A DNA stretch of 64,000 bases from Isoetes taiwanensis (lineage: Eukaryota > Streptophyta > Lycopodiopsida > Isoetales > Isoetaceae), in NCBI GenBank assembly GCA_021234155.1, contig JAJEKV010000036.1, positions 13,717,426-13,781,425 of the forward strand, given 5' to 3'. The notes under the pieces were generated by a model. That model was given only the letters and a program-made list of their open reading frames with translations. It was not told the DNA's origin and searched no databases. Of this stretch, positions 55,179-64,000 are shown piece by piece. Numbering within the stretch: the stretch's first letter is position 1; each line of letters opens with the position of its first letter. A program made the position numbers and the translations under genes.

Positions 55179-55180
55179 GT

Positions 55181-55648
55181 AAGGAAGCTCTACGCAAACA
55201 AAGAAACAAATAGCCAATTTATTGAAAGTAGACTGTCAATATAAAGTTCATGTTTTGTCTGCAGGGCGAACTTATTATATCAGATGTTGGATTATCGTAG
55301 GCCCATTTTGGATCCTAGAGTTTAAATCTAAGCTCGTTTTCACCCCCTACGAGCATGCTGTTTGATCTGTTCTGATTTGCTTCAATTCACTCTGCAACCA
55401 TTGGCTCAGGTGCAAGGGGCTGCTCATATACAGTATTGTCAGACCTTGCAACATGTTTGTTGCATGGTTCTAGCACCAAACAGAGTTCAGATTTGCTAAA
55501 AATAATTGAGTAAAAGATAGTTCGCAATTGAAAGCAACGGATGGTATCTACGACCACTCTTGTGTCTAAAAGATCTACATCATCTATTATACTATGTAAG
55601 CGTGTCTAGTCTGAGACCACATGCATGCATGTAAAAATCCTTACATAG
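55181..55648. other. non-coding flank of the TIR element
   Basis: No gene recognised. A word of alternating ATGC (catgcatgcatgt, 55619-55631) lies just before the inverted terminus. Confidence 0.4.
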
Positions 55649-55649
55649 T

Positions 55650-55681
55650 GGGTGAAAGTATCTTTGGTGGGTAGCAAAAGC
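55650..55681 (+). repeat. left terminal inverted repeat
   Basis: About 30 bp, pairing with 63358-63388 with one substitution and a one-base indel. Confidence 0.75.
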
Positions 55682-55763
55682 ATGCGTCGGGACGCATGCT
55701 TATAACAGAGTTTTAGCCCGCAAAAAGCACCCCCGCTTTTGCTTAATTTGGGGTGCTTTTAAG
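55679..55763. repeat. two subterminal hairpins
   Basis: AAGCATGCGTC gg GACGCATGCTT (about 55679-55702) is a perfect 11-bp stem. It is followed by AAAAGCACCCC ... GGGGTGCTTTT (about 55723-55762). Confidence 0.8.
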
Positions 55764-57368
55764 CCGTGTCGCTTGCCCATTTTTTTTCGCCCTTCATGTA
55801 CTAACACGTCCACCTCACGAATGAACCGTTAGGATAATGATTGTGGGTTTTGGCTGGATTTTTGAGTGGTGTGGTAGTACGTTGCAAATGGATTACCGTC
55901 ATGGGCGCAGTGGTGAAAATTCTCCCTCCAATTCAATTATCCTCCCCTCTCGTGAATTTCATGGCGCCCACGATACCGGCCTCGAGGCAATCAGCGTTTA
56001 GCATTGGATTTTTCGGCCCGATGAATCCCAATCATAATGTTCCAAATTTGTTGGATGTCAATCCAACACGGGGAAATATCGCGTGAAGATCCGGTTTCCT
56101 CTGCAATTTACAAGAAATTGGATGCAGAGAGAAAGAGAGAATCTGATTAAGGAATAAGATGAAAAGAGCGGTTGAGCGGGAGGATCGAGCATGAGGCGCA
56201 AAAAGAAATAGCCAAGCAAGTAGTTGATTACTTCAATAAGCTCACCAAAAAGCATTCACGGAACTCAAGGCTGATGTGATGAAGAGGGTGGTTCATCACC
56301 ACCGAAATGGAAATCTCGGAACCTGGACTTTTGCCAAATCCAAAGGAGTGCAAGGCGTGAGTCTTTGCTCAACAACTTGGAAACAGACAATGGCAGCCAC
56401 AAAGAGGCTAAGGAACCATGATATTTGGGAGGCGGAACCTCAACACTTGTGATGGCTTCTTCCACAAGTCGAGATGCAATTCCACTATGGCGGGGCTGTT
56501 AGGTACATCTATTTCTTGTCTTCATGCACGTGCTTCTTCATGCTTTCAAGTGCTTGTATCTCTTTGAAGTGATCTTTGGTGGGATATGTTCATTGATACA
56601 TGTGCAATATTTCTTATGATAGGTTGCATGGGTCAACAATTGCAACTCTTTGCATTAAGGAAATCGGAAGCCTTCCTTGGAAATGGTCCGTGGTCTGCTT
56701 TCCAAAGAGGTTGAGGTGCGATTCTCTCACCCTCGCTTGCAAGCAAAGCATATGCGAATACGAAAGAAAACATCGAGTCTCTCCTTGCAAGAAAGATGTT
56801 GTGAACTCTTTGTTGGAGAGTCGGGGCTTAAATTTCTTATCCCTTGCACCTTCCCGGAGGTCACACAATTATAAGTTTCCATACAAACTTTTTTCTACGC
56901 TATTTCTAACCAAAGGCCACCATTCAATTTTGCTGACTATATCAACAATACAAAAAGGGACATCTGAACACCTGTTTGCTTAAAGGCTTTCGAGAAGTTG
57001 AAGCCTATTTATGTGAAGAAAGTATCGAAGAAAGGAAACCTGTTGTTGCATATACCATATGAAGTTGGAGTATGCGGGGGTAGCTTGAATGCATTAAGGT
57101 CGTAAAACGGATTCCATGGTGAAGAGTGCAAGTGCACTGCGAGGTGGTGTGGACACGGTGAGAAGTGTCTGGCCGACCAACATAACGTATGACTCAACGG
57201 CCAAATGCTCACGGAGGGCTGTGGTTTGCAACAAGAGCGAGGGTGAAGAATGGTATAAACATGACCCGCTTTGATGCGGACATGTCGGAGTGGCAACGAA
57301 AAGTCTTCCTATATGTCCAAAGAAAGAGAGAATCACGAAGTTCTTGCTTGAATGGAAGGCGTTTGAAA

Positions 57369-57484
57369 GGTAATACTCTCTTTATTGTTTCTTTGAAGCA
57401 TCTTTGATATGTCTTTGTCATGCGCTGCCGACGCTCTTTTTGTGCTTTCAACTTGCGCATGATCTTCTTTTTTTTATGCTACAG
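57369..57484 (+). other. intron in the DDE-type gene
   Basis: GTAATACTC... with a pyrimidine-rich tail ...tcttcttttttttatgctacag. The exon frame continues from GRRLK into TLLQIPVETEEADGV. Confidence 0.6.
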
Positions 57485-57594
57485 ACCTTGTTACAGATTC
57501 CAGTGGAGACAGAAGAAGCTGATGGAGTTGCAGCCTGCGTTACCAAGGAAGTGCCAGGTGGCGCCAGAAAGAAAAGATCTAATGCCACCAAGAA

Positions 57595-57810
57595 GGGAAA
57601 CCAAAGTAAGAAGTCCAAGGTAGCTGGTGGGACACGACTTTGAAGGCTGCGGCACTGGCGAGAAGAATGGAAACAAAAGTAAGAAATCCAAGGCAGCTGG
57701 TAGGACACTGCCTGAAGCTGCAGCACAAGTTGAGAAGAAGGGAAACAAAAGTAAGAAATCCAAGGCGTTTTGGTGGGACCTGACTGAAAAGCTGCTGCAC
57801 AGACAAGATG
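57595..57810 (+). repeat. 72-bp tandem repeat in coding region, three copies
   Basis: Copies start at 57595, 57668 and 57740, each opening ggaaac.aaagtaagaa.tccaagg and coding GNKSKKSKA followed by an alanine/leucine segment. Copy 1 is 73 bp and copy 2 is 72 bp. The extra base breaks the frame. Confidence 0.85.
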
Positions 57811-59330
57811 AGACCTCAAATGGCAAGGGGAAAAAAAAAGAAAGGACCAAAGCGGTTCTTAGATTGTCTTACAAGAGAGCGGCGATGAAGGCTTTCATTT
57901 CATATCGTGTTCCACGTTGAAGATATTCGTGTCACACAATTACGAGGCTAGGTGGCGGGGCCATGCAATTCAAGAGGTGCTTGGACAATATCAAGATGGC
58001 ACCATTGTTTACGTAATTGATTTTCTTTGAGAATTCTGACATCAAAATACAAAGGGAGGTTCAAAGCCCGGCATTGGCACAATGACCAAATAACAATTCT
58101 CGTCCACATCAACATTATAGGATGGGACGGCTGCACTGGGATCAGAAAGCTATTGAAGGAAACCCATTTTTACTTGAGTGATGACAAGATTCATGACCTC
58201 TTTTTGTGCAACTTTGTCTTAGAAAGCACAATTCATGGCTAGTATCAAATGGTGTAGAATTCTCGGGCATATAGTTTGGTTAGGATGGTTGTTCTAGCCA
58301 ATTCAAATCAAGGCCCGGGGACCATTCTATTTCCTACCAAGATATCACCACGAGCTAGGGAAGGAAATAATATGGAATTTCTTTGGGACAGCCCATGGTA
58401 AGGGGAGAGCCACGATGGGCAAGGGGCGGGTCCTCAAAGGGGCATTCACTAGAGAGCAGCTCAAGTATGATGGAGTGAGATTTAGGGGTCTTCTTGATGC
58501 ATGTGGAATTAACGGTATGAGTTGGAATGAAGGTGCCAGCAACAGGGGACATCAAGAGGTAATATGCTTTCATCCGCATTCATCCGCTTTTAACGTGCTT
58601 TCATCTGCTTCACAAAGTGCTTTTATACGCTTTTTATCTGCGTGTAATCTTTGTAATGTGCCCCTAGATCTTGTATGTGCGGCGCAATAGTTGTTCTTTG
58701 GCTTTTTGCGTGCACTTTTGGTTCATTGGAAAGGATGATGTTGATAGGATGACCGATTTGGGGACTGCGCTGTGGTAGAAGGGACGAAGGAAATACACAA
58801 AGATCCGGGACATACTTGGCCAAATCAAGCACAAAGGGTGGCTCATAGAGGTTTAAGTTGTTTCGTGGTAAATCGTTTTGAAAGGAACCGGTCATCTTGT
58901 GTGAACAAGCGGGAGGTTAAAGAATTGGAAATATGTTACTCTAAAGCCGAGAAAAAGCTCCACTTTGGTGAAGGTAATCAAGAGACGAAATCGATGAGGC
59001 ATTTTGAAGGTGATGGAGAATGGCTTAGTGGAAACATAGAGGAAGGTGATAACTTTCTTTGTTGTGAAGCCGAGGGAGGGAAATCGGGGAGAATCTGATT
59101 TCTATGTGGTCAAATGTGTTAAGCCGAGGCATATCCTTGATGCATTGTCAAGGATAAATGGGTCGACAACCTTCAATGTCGATGAACATGTGTTGGCTGG
59201 TTTGTACTATCTTTGTCGGCCCGATGGTACTTGGGAGCTACTTGAAGACAAGGTCGACCTTCGATGATCATCATTATCAGCCATCAAGTTTGAGATGAAT
59301 CGATTCACTGGCACTATGATTTTCCCTTGA

Positions 59331-61110
59331 TCGGGCTACTCACCGGATGATCCTTGACGATCACGCCATATGAAGGTTGAATATGCTTTGACCTAGTTGT
59401 TTTATCATTTTAACGGTCTGTAGTTACTTGTGTACTTGTCTCAAATTTTGATCATTATATTGGAGACAATGCTTGTGAGTATTGGAGTCTTTTAGTATTG
59501 GAAACAATGCTTGTAGTAGTCTTTGTATTGGAGTATTTTAGTCTTGGAAACAATGCTTGTAGTATTGCGAGTAAGCTTGATATATATTACGAGAAAATTG
59601 TACACTCAACATTTGAGACATCTTACAAGATCCTCAATACTCAAGATGTAACACAAAGTAATGCATATATTACAAAAAGTAGTGTACAATGGTTACTTCA
59701 TAAGTCATCGAAGTCCTCAAATCTATGCTCGTCGCGGGGAAGGGTGCCCAAGATTTGCCTTTGTACTTCAATAGAGCATTGAGGATATAGTAAAATGAAG
59801 AGACAAGGTAGTTGTTGAGACAGTAATCCAACCTTTCGCAAAAACGTCTCGGGGCCAACCATGCATCGGTGAAATCAATTTGTGAGATCGTTTCACATCT
59901 TGTATGAGAGGCCAAGTATTCCAAAGCGGACACACAAACTACGAAAAAATTGTCCTCTTCTTGCCCCTTTGAAAGGCATATGAGGAGCGGTTTGTGTGCG
60001 GGGTTTAGAAACCCTTAATGCGGTTTGTCATCAACCAAGAAAATCATACCATGATATTGAGGAAAATCCTCAAGAACAACCTTCAACTCCTTGAAAAATA
60101 GTTGCTTTTCCGTCTTTGGTTGGATGCTGCATGCATAGCAATGCTCTTGACCATATATCTTCAAGAATGCAGTGCGGCAGAGGGAACAATGCATCCACCA
60201 TATCCCTTGTATTAGAAGTAAGAGAAGCACTCAAATCACAACATCAAACCTGCGGTGCCCCTCCACAAACTCATGATACCGCAGTGCGCAAATGAATTAC
60301 TTACTTGCGGTTTCTTTTACAACATGGTATGGTTTGTGGTGGATGCAAGATTTTTTTGATTCATTCTCCTGTTATTAATGCATGCCCGATTACCATTTAT
60401 GTCAAGCACCATGCACTTCCGTGCAGGTGTCCATCCCTCGGCGTTTGCAACCCTTTGTCGATGGGCTGGCTTGCGCCGTGCTTATGCGTCTTTGAATTTG
60501 TCTTTGGGAAGTGCTATCTGGACGTCTTTGGAAGTTCTTTGCGACTTCTTTGGACTCACAGTTTATCTTTGCTACCGGTGATGGAAGTCTTGATAGCCAT
60601 AGCTAGATACATCATACTAGTATCTCCTGTCCCCAATGTATGGGTGTTTCACGGCTATCGATAACTTGGGTACCAAGTGGTGGCCCTAGGGTCCTTGGTC
60701 TCTGTAAAATCAAAGTGGTGCTACAATTACCAAGCTGGCCCAGCGGACATTATGCCAAGTGAAATAAGACAAGTAAAATAAGCGCTTGAACTTAAATATT
60801 GGATTGCACCTTTTATATGTAAGAGTTTGTTTTGCACTTTGGTTTCTTCATTATCCGTCGGGTTCTCTCACTATCTTGACCTCGGTTGATTGAAAGCACC
60901 ACTTGTGGGCTGCCTTCTCATACGCATGCAAATGCATATTGATCCCCTAGGTTGAAACTTCGAAACAAATTTTACAAGGACACAATGGGGAAAAACATAT
61001 ATTATGGTATTACACAAAAACCTTTTAAGCGATCGTTTTGCCAAGTCTTGTGCAAACAAAATTGTACAAACGCAGTACATATAAATTACATTAGGCAATT
61101 TTTTTTTTCC
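59331..61110. other. transposon interior, no recognised gene
   Basis: Minus frames 59670-59933 (WLAPRRFCERLDYCLNNYLV) and 60015-60230 (ELKVVLEDFPQYHGMIFLVDDKP) are plausible 3' exons of the minus-strand gene, but no family was recognised. Acceptor- and donor-like words are present on both strands. Confidence 0.3.
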
Positions 61111-61116
61111 TAGTGC

Positions 61117-61216
61117 CGCGCCTATAGGCGCGTCCTCATCAACCGAATCATCGGCTCACCCCTCACTCTCGGGGTCCGGGACCTTTTGGTCCCGGACCTG
61201 AAGCCTTGTGATTCGG
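61117..61216. repeat. GC-rich hairpin cluster
   Basis: CGCGCCTATAGGCGCG (61117-61132) is a perfect 16-bp palindrome. CCGAATCA (61143-61150) pairs with TGATTCGG (61209-61216) and encloses GGTCCGGGACC TTTT GGTCCCGGACC (61173-61198), a perfect 11-bp stem with a four-base loop. Confidence 0.9.
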
Positions 61217-62035
61217 CTCACAACCTTGTTCACCGCTTATCCACTATATTGGTCTTCAACATCCTTGTGCGCTTTCGCATCAGCAGGTGTTAGAGGAGGC
61301 CTTTGTAGAGGTTGCCGCTTAATTTGGAACTATATTGTATTTCTCAAAGATCGTTTAACTTTTGGAATGTCGCTTTGGACCAGGTGTTGGTGTCTTTTGC
61401 CGATGATGCTTTCAGGTCTTTGCCAGTAATGTGCCGGGACGCTTGCCTCGTCCGTTCACAACGTCTCTGCTTCTAATGTACCCACGGGAAACAAGCGTGT
61501 ACCTTTTTTGGTGTTCTTGCTTGTGGAGTTCGAGTCCTTGTAGACTTGTGTCAGGGGGTCCTTTTACTAAGAGGTGTTTTGACATGCTTCCTTTCCCTGT
61601 TGATATCCGGAGTTGTAGCTACCACCTCATCTAGGTCAATTGTCTCAACTATTTGTTTGTGTCTCGCCCCGGCATGTAAGGGTTCTGCTTATTTGTCTTC
61701 CCAATTCCTCCACTAAGCTGCTTTGGCTGTTTACGAGCATTCGAGGCGGTGTGTCTTCTCCATAAGCAAACTTCAGGCGGTGACATGATATCGTGGCCAC
61801 ATTTTCACTTAGGACTTAGGGTGTAATCATCTGGAATGCCGGCCAGCATGGAGCATCGCCTCCTCATCTCAATTAACCTTTGAATGTCACCCGGGATAGA
61901 TGCTCACTGGCGGCCCGACTCTCCTTGTAAGTTCCCTAAGCTTTGTTGAGATTACGTAAATCTTTGCTTGGCTTTTGCAAGTTGCACCGGTGTTTGCAAC
62001 CTCGCCTATAGTGGCCACTGTTGAACTATCCCTCA

Positions 62036-63042
62036 TCATTGGGCCACCCCCATTTCAACAAGGGCTTTGAGCATGTACTCTTGCCATGTCTTTCTCTCTC
62101 TCAAGCTCAATTGCTCAGTGAGCACCGGCCTCCGGGACTGTGTTGCTTGAAGGCGTGAGATGTTGTCTTTAATTTTCTGCAATTTTCTATTACGAAGCCA
62201 AAGCTCCCTTAGCACGGAGGCTGGACAACTAGCTCCTTCTTGGAGACTAAATCGGCACAACTAGCGTGTCTAGGGTTTTCACCGCAAATCTTTGCATAGG
62301 ACTTCAGTGATATGTTCTCCCCAAAGGCATGTAAGCTTTTTTGGCCACGGTCACAAAAGCTCCTAATGGAATGAGCCTCCCTTCTAATTTAATACGGTGC
62401 CTCTGGCCAGCGCTACTTTATCTTTCAGTCTTTGTGGTTTCTTGAATTTTGGCCTCTGCCACGCTTCTTTGAACGCTTGCTTGCAGTTCACAACCTTCTT
62501 CTTTGTAGGCTCTACTCTTTCTTTGCAGCTAGCGCCCAATTAACCTTGAACACGTGGATCTGCTTTGCTTTTCACGGGGGCAATTATTGAATGCAAATAG
62601 GTATGAAATCTTGTCTTTCTAACTTCTCACGTTCTTCAACCCGTCCGGGGTATATTTTTGCTCGAAGCTCTATTAGAGCTTCTTAGATGTTATCTGACCT
62701 CACCTTGTCAATGGAAGTTTTGCGGGGAATGACCCGTTGGTATCCCAAACTTCATTGTACTCAAGCTGCCGAAATAAGGATGTTGAAATTGAGAGGATGA
62801 GCGTAACCCTCGTTTGGCCGAGACTTTGCATACGCGCATGAAGTCTTCTTCGGTTCGGCAATCAGCTAGGTCGGTCTTAAAGGAGCGTTTCTTACGGCCT
62901 GGAAGAATGCAAGAAAATCCAGAATTGGGGGTTGAACCCTAAACCCATTGAAATTTTGTTTTGTTGCTTTTGCTTACCCGGATAATGGGTTAGTTGGAAT
63001 TATTCTTGCTTGGTGGGATCAATCACCTTCTTTACCATGGTT
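62036..63042 (-). pseudogene. probable second gene of the TIR element, minus strand
   Basis: On the minus strand an ATG in good context (gatcaaccATGGTAAAG, near 63042) starts MVKKVIDPTKQE and then a stop. Later frames include EALIELRAKIYPGRVEEREKLERQDF (about 62650) and the 74-codon frame 62036-62260 (LRELWLRNRKLQKIKDNI, LSLRERKTWQEYMLKALVEMG), which looks helical or coiled-coil. Its start lies 350 bp inside the right inverted terminus, so it would run towards the + strand gene. I recognise no family. Confidence 0.35.
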
Positions 63043-63357
63043 GATCTGTTTGTATAAAGTGGAAATCCGAAAGCGCAAATTAGCGGGTTGCTTGGCGGAG
63101 TAGAAAGTTGGGAAGAGATTTGGAAAAACACAAATTCGAGAAAGTTCGTTCGTTTGTCTAGTGGTTCAGTTGGGGGGGTCGCTTTTCATTCTTGAGGCGA
63201 CAAGCGGTAATGATTGTATAAGCGGGTGCCGGCTAGGCGAATAGGCGAATATGGAATATAGGTGGTACTATATAGGTGAAGGGTGGGAAAAAAAATGTAT
63301 GGCCGGGTGGGAAAAAATGTATTTTGGGTCTTTGGTCTTTGGTCTTTGGGGTAAGCG

Positions 63358-63388
63358 TTTTTTGCTACCCACCAGCATACTTTCACCC
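63358..63388 (-). repeat. right terminal inverted repeat
   Basis: TTTTTGCTACCCACCAGCAT then ACTTTCACCC is the inverted partner of 55650-55681. Confidence 0.75.
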
Positions 63389-63789
63389 ATGTACCCGTAA
63401 AGAGGCTCGCCCCCTCCCATGCTACATAAGTCCACGAGCCTCAGGGTACAAGGGACCAGAAACATCTTTTCTTAATGTTTATGTGGAGCTAAGAAATTTA
63501 AAAAACCGGTGATATCATATAAATTTGTCCTTGCTTCCTTATGCGAGCTTCACAAAGGTACCTTCATGCGATAAAATGCCAAAAGTGTGACAAATAGCCA
63601 GCTCAAGCTCTTTGGCAGTGCCGATGCAATAAGCACGCTCCAACATATGAGCAATTGAAAATCGCCTAACTTTGGGTTGATTATTAAGCTTTTTAGTGGG
63701 GCAGTGGCTTAGCATGAAGCATGTACCCGTAAGGGAGCTCGCCCATGCTACATAATTCCACGGGCCTCAGGGTACAAGGGACAATAATG

Positions 63790-63860
<71 letters not shown>

Positions 63861-64000
63861 TTAAGCATACCAGAAACATATCTTTTCTTAATGTTTATGT
63901 GGAGCTAAGAAATTTAAAAAGCCAGCGATATCATATAAATTTGTCCTTGCTTCCTTATGACAGAGCTTCACAAGGTACCTTCATGCAGTAAAATGCCAGT
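63388..64000 (+). repeat. tandem duplication, period 332 bp, second copy with (ATCT)n
   Basis: catgtacccgtaa..g.gctcgcc...catgctacata opens both copies (63388 and 63720). Both continue cagaaacat.tcttttcttaatgtttatgtgg, gatatcatataaatttgtccttgcttcctta and gagcttcacaaggtaccttcatgc. The second copy has the microsatellite between the two parts. The opening part pairs with itself (GTACCC with GGGTAC) and resembles the SINE-like element at 2380-2445. The second copy runs off the window. Confidence 0.8.
63790..63860 (+). repeat. (ATCT)n microsatellite, about 71 bp
   Basis: Perfect tetranucleotide run following gacaataatgt, the same junction as the (TTCTA)12 at 2446. Confidence 0.97.

Larger units (their letters stand above)
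53551..55180 (+). repeat. tandem duplication, copies 53551-54300 and 54507-55180
   Basis: Copies share tattgcaaatctgagatc, ttgtaatacattgacacattgttttctgtaaat, ggaaatactagctgtctcagagctttcctt, ctagttttatatcatgtcgaatttactcatt and ccatcttgaagtgg in order. Copy 1 has an extra 60-70 bp near 53760. Both include intron-like sequence and part of the acyltransferase-like exon. Confidence 0.88.
55980..59330 (+). pseudogene. DDE-type transposase-like gene (DFxEN / DGCxxQFKS / HGKG family)
   Basis: Segments in order: KQVVDYFNKLTKKAFTELK and LGTWTFAKSKG (56210-56350); cysteine-containing and basic regions (56600-57370); intron 57369-57484 (gaaag|gtaata...atgctacag); a lysine-rich repeat tract (57595-57840); RAAMKAFISYRVPR; DF-FEN with a one-base insertion (58017-58033) then QREVQ and HWHNDQITI; FYLSDDKIHD; DGCSSQFKS (58284-58310, preceded by TAG); WNFFGTAHGKG (58373-58405) then LKGAFTREQLKYDG; a GT donor at 58559; DDVDRMTDLG (about 58735-58765); and a C-terminal module with FYVVKCVKPRHILDAL, FNVDEHVLAGLYYL (59095-59265). 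I recall this combination from transposon-like proteins in algae, ferns and animals usually annotated as uncharacterised. The DF, DG and later acidic residues may form a DDE/D site. At least five frameshifts or stops. Confidence 0.6.
55649..63389 (+). mobile_element. 7.7-kb DNA transposon with terminal inverted repeats
   Basis: The left end reads GGGTGAAAGTATCTTTGGTG then GGTAGCAAAAG (from 55650). The right end, read on the minus strand, is GGGTGAAAGTATGCTGGTG then GGTAGCAAAAA (from 63388). Outer flanks TACAT are also inverted. I found no clear target duplication. The interior has a + strand gene with DDE-type motifs (55.9-59.3 kb) and a probable minus-strand gene starting near 63040. Subterminal hairpins occur at both sides. 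The superfamily is not assigned. Confidence 0.65.

Overview
This window looks like nuclear DNA of a land plant. It has chromodomain-bearing Ty3/Gypsy retrotransposons primed by initiator tRNA-Met, a plant-type L1, spliced gene fragments with GT..AG introns, and long AT-rich non-coding stretches. The mixture (RTE-like LINEs with short tandem-repeat tails, a pogo/Tigger transposase, a large TIR element coding for a DDE-type protein with DGCxxQFKS and HGKG motifs) would fit a seed-free plant such as a fern or lycophyte, but this is only a weak inference. No complete intact host gene was recognised. Nearly everything is mobile DNA or its debris.

Layout. 1-5.7 kb: non-coding DNA with a charged coiled-coil ORF (1148-1519), a SINE-like element ending in (TTCTA)12, and degenerate tandem repeats. 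5695-43759: a very large inverted-repeat (foldback-like) structure. Its left arm was hit by a Ty3/Gypsy element (gypsy-2, 6253-34507, flanked by the 5-bp duplication AGGTG). The 5' LTR of gypsy-2 was hit by a second Gypsy element (gypsy-1, 6688-26056). The 5' LTR of gypsy-1 was split by a further 6.46-kb insertion (6830-13294). The 3' LTR of gypsy-2 was hit by an L1 (30228-34070). Sister LTR copies supply the empty sites, so the order of events can be read directly. The right arm (37.7-43.8 kb) carries a 4.38-kb array, 38936-43314.

The array is the most unusual object here. It holds three head-to-tail units (1782, 817 and 1780 bp) of a non-coding, hairpin-packed element, and it starts and ends at the same phase of the unit. 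Each unit begins TCTTGCTC. Each unit carries the inverted complement of this about 38 bp before its 3' end, followed by an 8-bp-stem hairpin. The array sits between two T residues. This resembles the structure of non-autonomous Helentron/Helitron2 elements. The stems differ between the two halves of a unit with compensatory changes while the loops stay the same. One three-way-junction motif of about 70 nt also occurs next to the 3' end of a LINE (47.2 kb) and on its own at 1.9 kb.

43.8-47.4 kb: a long (CT)n tract and an RTE-like LINE remnant with a (CTATT)4 tail. 47.4-50.5 kb: degenerate tandem repeats. 50.6-52.5 kb: a decayed pogo/Tigger transposase. 52.96-53.38 kb: an uncharacterised acidic ORF. 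53.5-55.2 kb: a tandem duplication containing exons that resemble the end of a plant LPEAT1-type lysophospholipid acyltransferase. 55.65-63.39 kb: a 7.7-kb DNA transposon with inverted termini, carrying a decayed DDE-type gene on the + strand and probably a second gene on the - strand. 63.4-64 kb: a tandem duplication with an (ATCT)n microsatellite.

All domain assignments come from reading motifs by eye. No database search or alignment was run.
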